A stretch of DNA of 8,428 bases from Gemmatimonadota bacterium. GTDB taxonomy: Bacteria > Latescibacterota > UBA2968 > UBA8231. Shown in pieces: positions 7,526 to 8,428 of this stretch (within the stretch, counting starts at the first letter, position 1; each line of letters begins with the position of its first letter). The notes under the pieces were generated by a model. That model did not search any database and had not been told where the DNA came from. It saw only the letters and a program-made list of their open reading frames with translations. The translations under genes were made by a program, and so were the position numbers. The stretch is taken from NCBI GenBank assembly GCA_009845645.1, contig VXZF01000140.1, positions 1 to 8,428 on the forward strand, given 5' to 3'.

Positions 7526-7530
7526 CTCCT
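7526..7530 (-). promoter_or_regulatory. Ribosome binding site that fixes a TTG start for fhs
   Basis: AGGAG on the minus strand is separated by 6 bases from TTG at 7519-7517. The site lies in the 28-base gap after the SDR stop, and no ATG or GTG sits at a suitable distance in frame. This fits translation of fhs as a separate cistron of one transcript. Confidence 0.75.
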
Positions 7531-7547
7531 GATTTGAATAGGTCGGT

Positions 7548-8366
7548 CTATACGCCGCAAAACGCGGAAAAGCCGCCGTCAATGGGCACGATGGCACCAG
7601 TGACAAATGTGGCTGCGTCCGAAAAGAGCCACAGGGCCGCGCCTACTACTTCGTGCGGGTCGCCGAAGCGGGTCATGGGGACGTTTTTGAGAATAGTCTC
7701 GCCGCGATCGGTCAGCTCGCCGCTTGCTTCGTCGAGGAGCAGAAAGCGGTTTTGCGCGGTGATCATAAAGCCCGGGGCCACGGCATTGACGCGGATTTTG
7801 GGCGCGTAGGTCGTGGCCATGTGCACGGCCAGCCAGCGGGTGAAACTATCGGCCGCAGCCTTGCCGTTGGAATACGCCAAGGCCCGCGATAGCGGCAGCC
7901 CGCCGCCGATTGAGGTGATATTGACAACGGTTCCATCGCCTTTCGCAGCGAAGACGCGGCCCACGGCCTGCGAGGGCAGGACGGCGCTTAGATAGTTGAG
8001 ATCCATCACCATCCTGACCGCTTCTGGATCAATATCAAAGAATTCGAGTTCCGGGGAAGTGGTGGTATCCTTGTGGCTGCCACCGGCCCCGTTGAGCAGG
8101 AAGTCAACCGTGCCAAAGTGCTCAATGGTCTCGGCGAGCGCGGCCTCGACGCTGTCTTTGCTGACGACGTTGCACTCGACGGGGAGGACCTTGTTGGGAA
8201 AGTCTTGGTTGATCTCGTCGGCTTTGGCGCGGGCCGCCTCTGGAGAAATGTCCCAGATCGCCACTTCAGCACCCGCTCGGGCGAGGCCGCGGGCGATCTC
8301 GCCGCCAATGGCACCGCCAGCGCCGGTCGCCACGGCCTTTTTGCCGTGGAAGTCAAAAGTAGTCAA
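7548..8366 (-). CDS. SDR-family oxidoreductase, probable D-mannonate/fructuronate-type dehydrogenase
   Basis: This is a 272-residue classical short-chain dehydrogenase/reductase, cytoplasmic and NAD(P)-dependent. Seen directly: the cofactor glycine motif TGAGGAIG (14-21); Asp39 after the second strand (VAIWD), which in this family favours NAD(H) over NADP(H); NGAG (92-95) where NNAG is usual; Asn124; and the catalytic Ser152, Tyr165 and Lys169 (YSNGK). The C-terminal part, with [20 protein letters not shown], then [14 protein letters not shown] and the ending GGFSAFCGV, resembles from memory the SDR-type D-mannonate oxidoreductases (Bacillus YjmF/UxuB group). These interconvert D-fructuronate and D-mannonate in hexuronate breakdown. 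That assignment is an inference; another sugar-acid or polyol dehydrogenase is possible. The start is TTG at 8366-8364, with AAGGAGAGG 7 bases upstream and no in-frame ATG nearby. It is followed after 28 bases by fhs, probably on the same transcript. Confidence 0.92.
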   Translation of the reverse strand: MTTFDFHGKKAVATGAGGAIGGEIARGLARAGAEVAIWDISPEAARAKADEINQDFPNKVLPVECNVVSKDSVEAALAETIEHFGTVDFLLNGAGGSHKDTTTSPELEFFDIDPEAVRMVMDLNYLSAVLPSQAVGRVFAAKGDGTVVNITSIGGGLPLSRALAYSNGKAAADSFTRWLAVHMATTYAPKIRVNAVAPGFMITAQNRFLLLDEASGELTDRGETILKNVPMTRFGDPHEVVGAALWLFSDAATFVTGAIVPIDGGFSAFCGV

Positions 8367-8373
8367 GGTGATG

Positions 8374-8382
8374 CCTCTCCTT
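8374..8382 (-). promoter_or_regulatory. Strong ribosome binding site for the TTG-started SDR gene
   Basis: On the minus strand AAGGAGAGG stands 7 bases before the TTG at 8366-8364. This is close to the ideal anti-Shine-Dalgarno complement and supports the non-ATG start. Confidence 0.75.
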
Positions 8383-8392
8383 TTGTTAAAAT

Positions 8393-8428
8393 TCAGTCGC
8401 TGAGCCGTAGCGCCGGGGAATCGTCAAT
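8393..8428 (-). CDS. Possible C-terminal tail of an upstream gene, cut by the window edge
   Basis: On the minus strand an open frame enters from the window edge and reads IDDSPALRLSD before TGA at 8395-8393. The resulting 26-base gap to the SDR start is like the other gaps in this cluster. The fragment is too short to identify, and a second frame (LTIPRRYGSATEF, stop at 8388-8386) is open too. The alternative is untranslated leader DNA. Confidence 0.3.
   Translation of the reverse strand: MDDSPALRLSD

Noticed and set aside
1..8428. CRISPR arrays, transposases, insertion sequences, tRNA or rRNA genes, attachment sites
   Set aside because: No regularly spaced repeats, terminal inverted repeats, transposase motifs or RNA-gene hallmarks were seen by reading. 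The window is ordinary coding DNA apart from the channel.

Overview
The window comes from a Gram-negative bacterium with moderately high GC. It encodes a TonB-dependent outer-membrane receptor with a signal peptide, which requires an outer membrane. The nucleotide sequence alone does not fix a phylum; an uncultured or environmental lineage is plausible. The window is almost fully coding, with no gene-free stretch above 300 bases. The longest non-coding pieces are the AT-rich first 134 bases and the 92 bases between the first two genes.

Layout. Positions 1-134 are an AT-rich leader with candidate sigma70-type promoters and a strong Shine-Dalgarno site. Positions 135-2705 (+) encode a complete 856-residue TonB-dependent receptor, followed by a clear intrinsic terminator (2738-2771). 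Positions 2798-4435 (+) encode a complete 545-residue PLP-dependent group II amino-acid decarboxylase that resembles tyrosine decarboxylases around its catalytic lysine. Five bases later, convergent to it, comes a minus-strand cluster. In transcription order this is: the possible tail of an upstream gene (8393-8428), an SDR oxidoreductase resembling the D-mannonate/fructuronate type (7548-8366), formate-tetrahydrofolate ligase fhs (5846-7519), and a six-helix voltage-gated-like cation channel (4441-5805). Gaps in the cluster are 26, 28 and 40 bases, with no terminator or obvious internal promoter, so co-transcription is likely. The SDR and fhs genes both appear to start at TTG behind good ribosome binding sites.

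How the genes may relate. The receptor would import a scarce or bulky substrate across the outer membrane. The decarboxylase makes an amine from an amino acid. The SDR fits uronate or sugar-acid catabolism. Fhs loads formate onto tetrahydrofolate for one-carbon metabolism. No single pathway visibly joins them.

The most unusual object is the channel. It has a textbook S4 helix (arginine at every third position, seven times), but its selectivity filter reads TGGYAD where TVGYGD is expected. The loop between S1 and S2 carries two tandem copies of a roughly 37-residue glycine-rich beta-type repeat, predicted to lie on the periplasmic side. Predicted coiled coils flank the membrane core at both ends.
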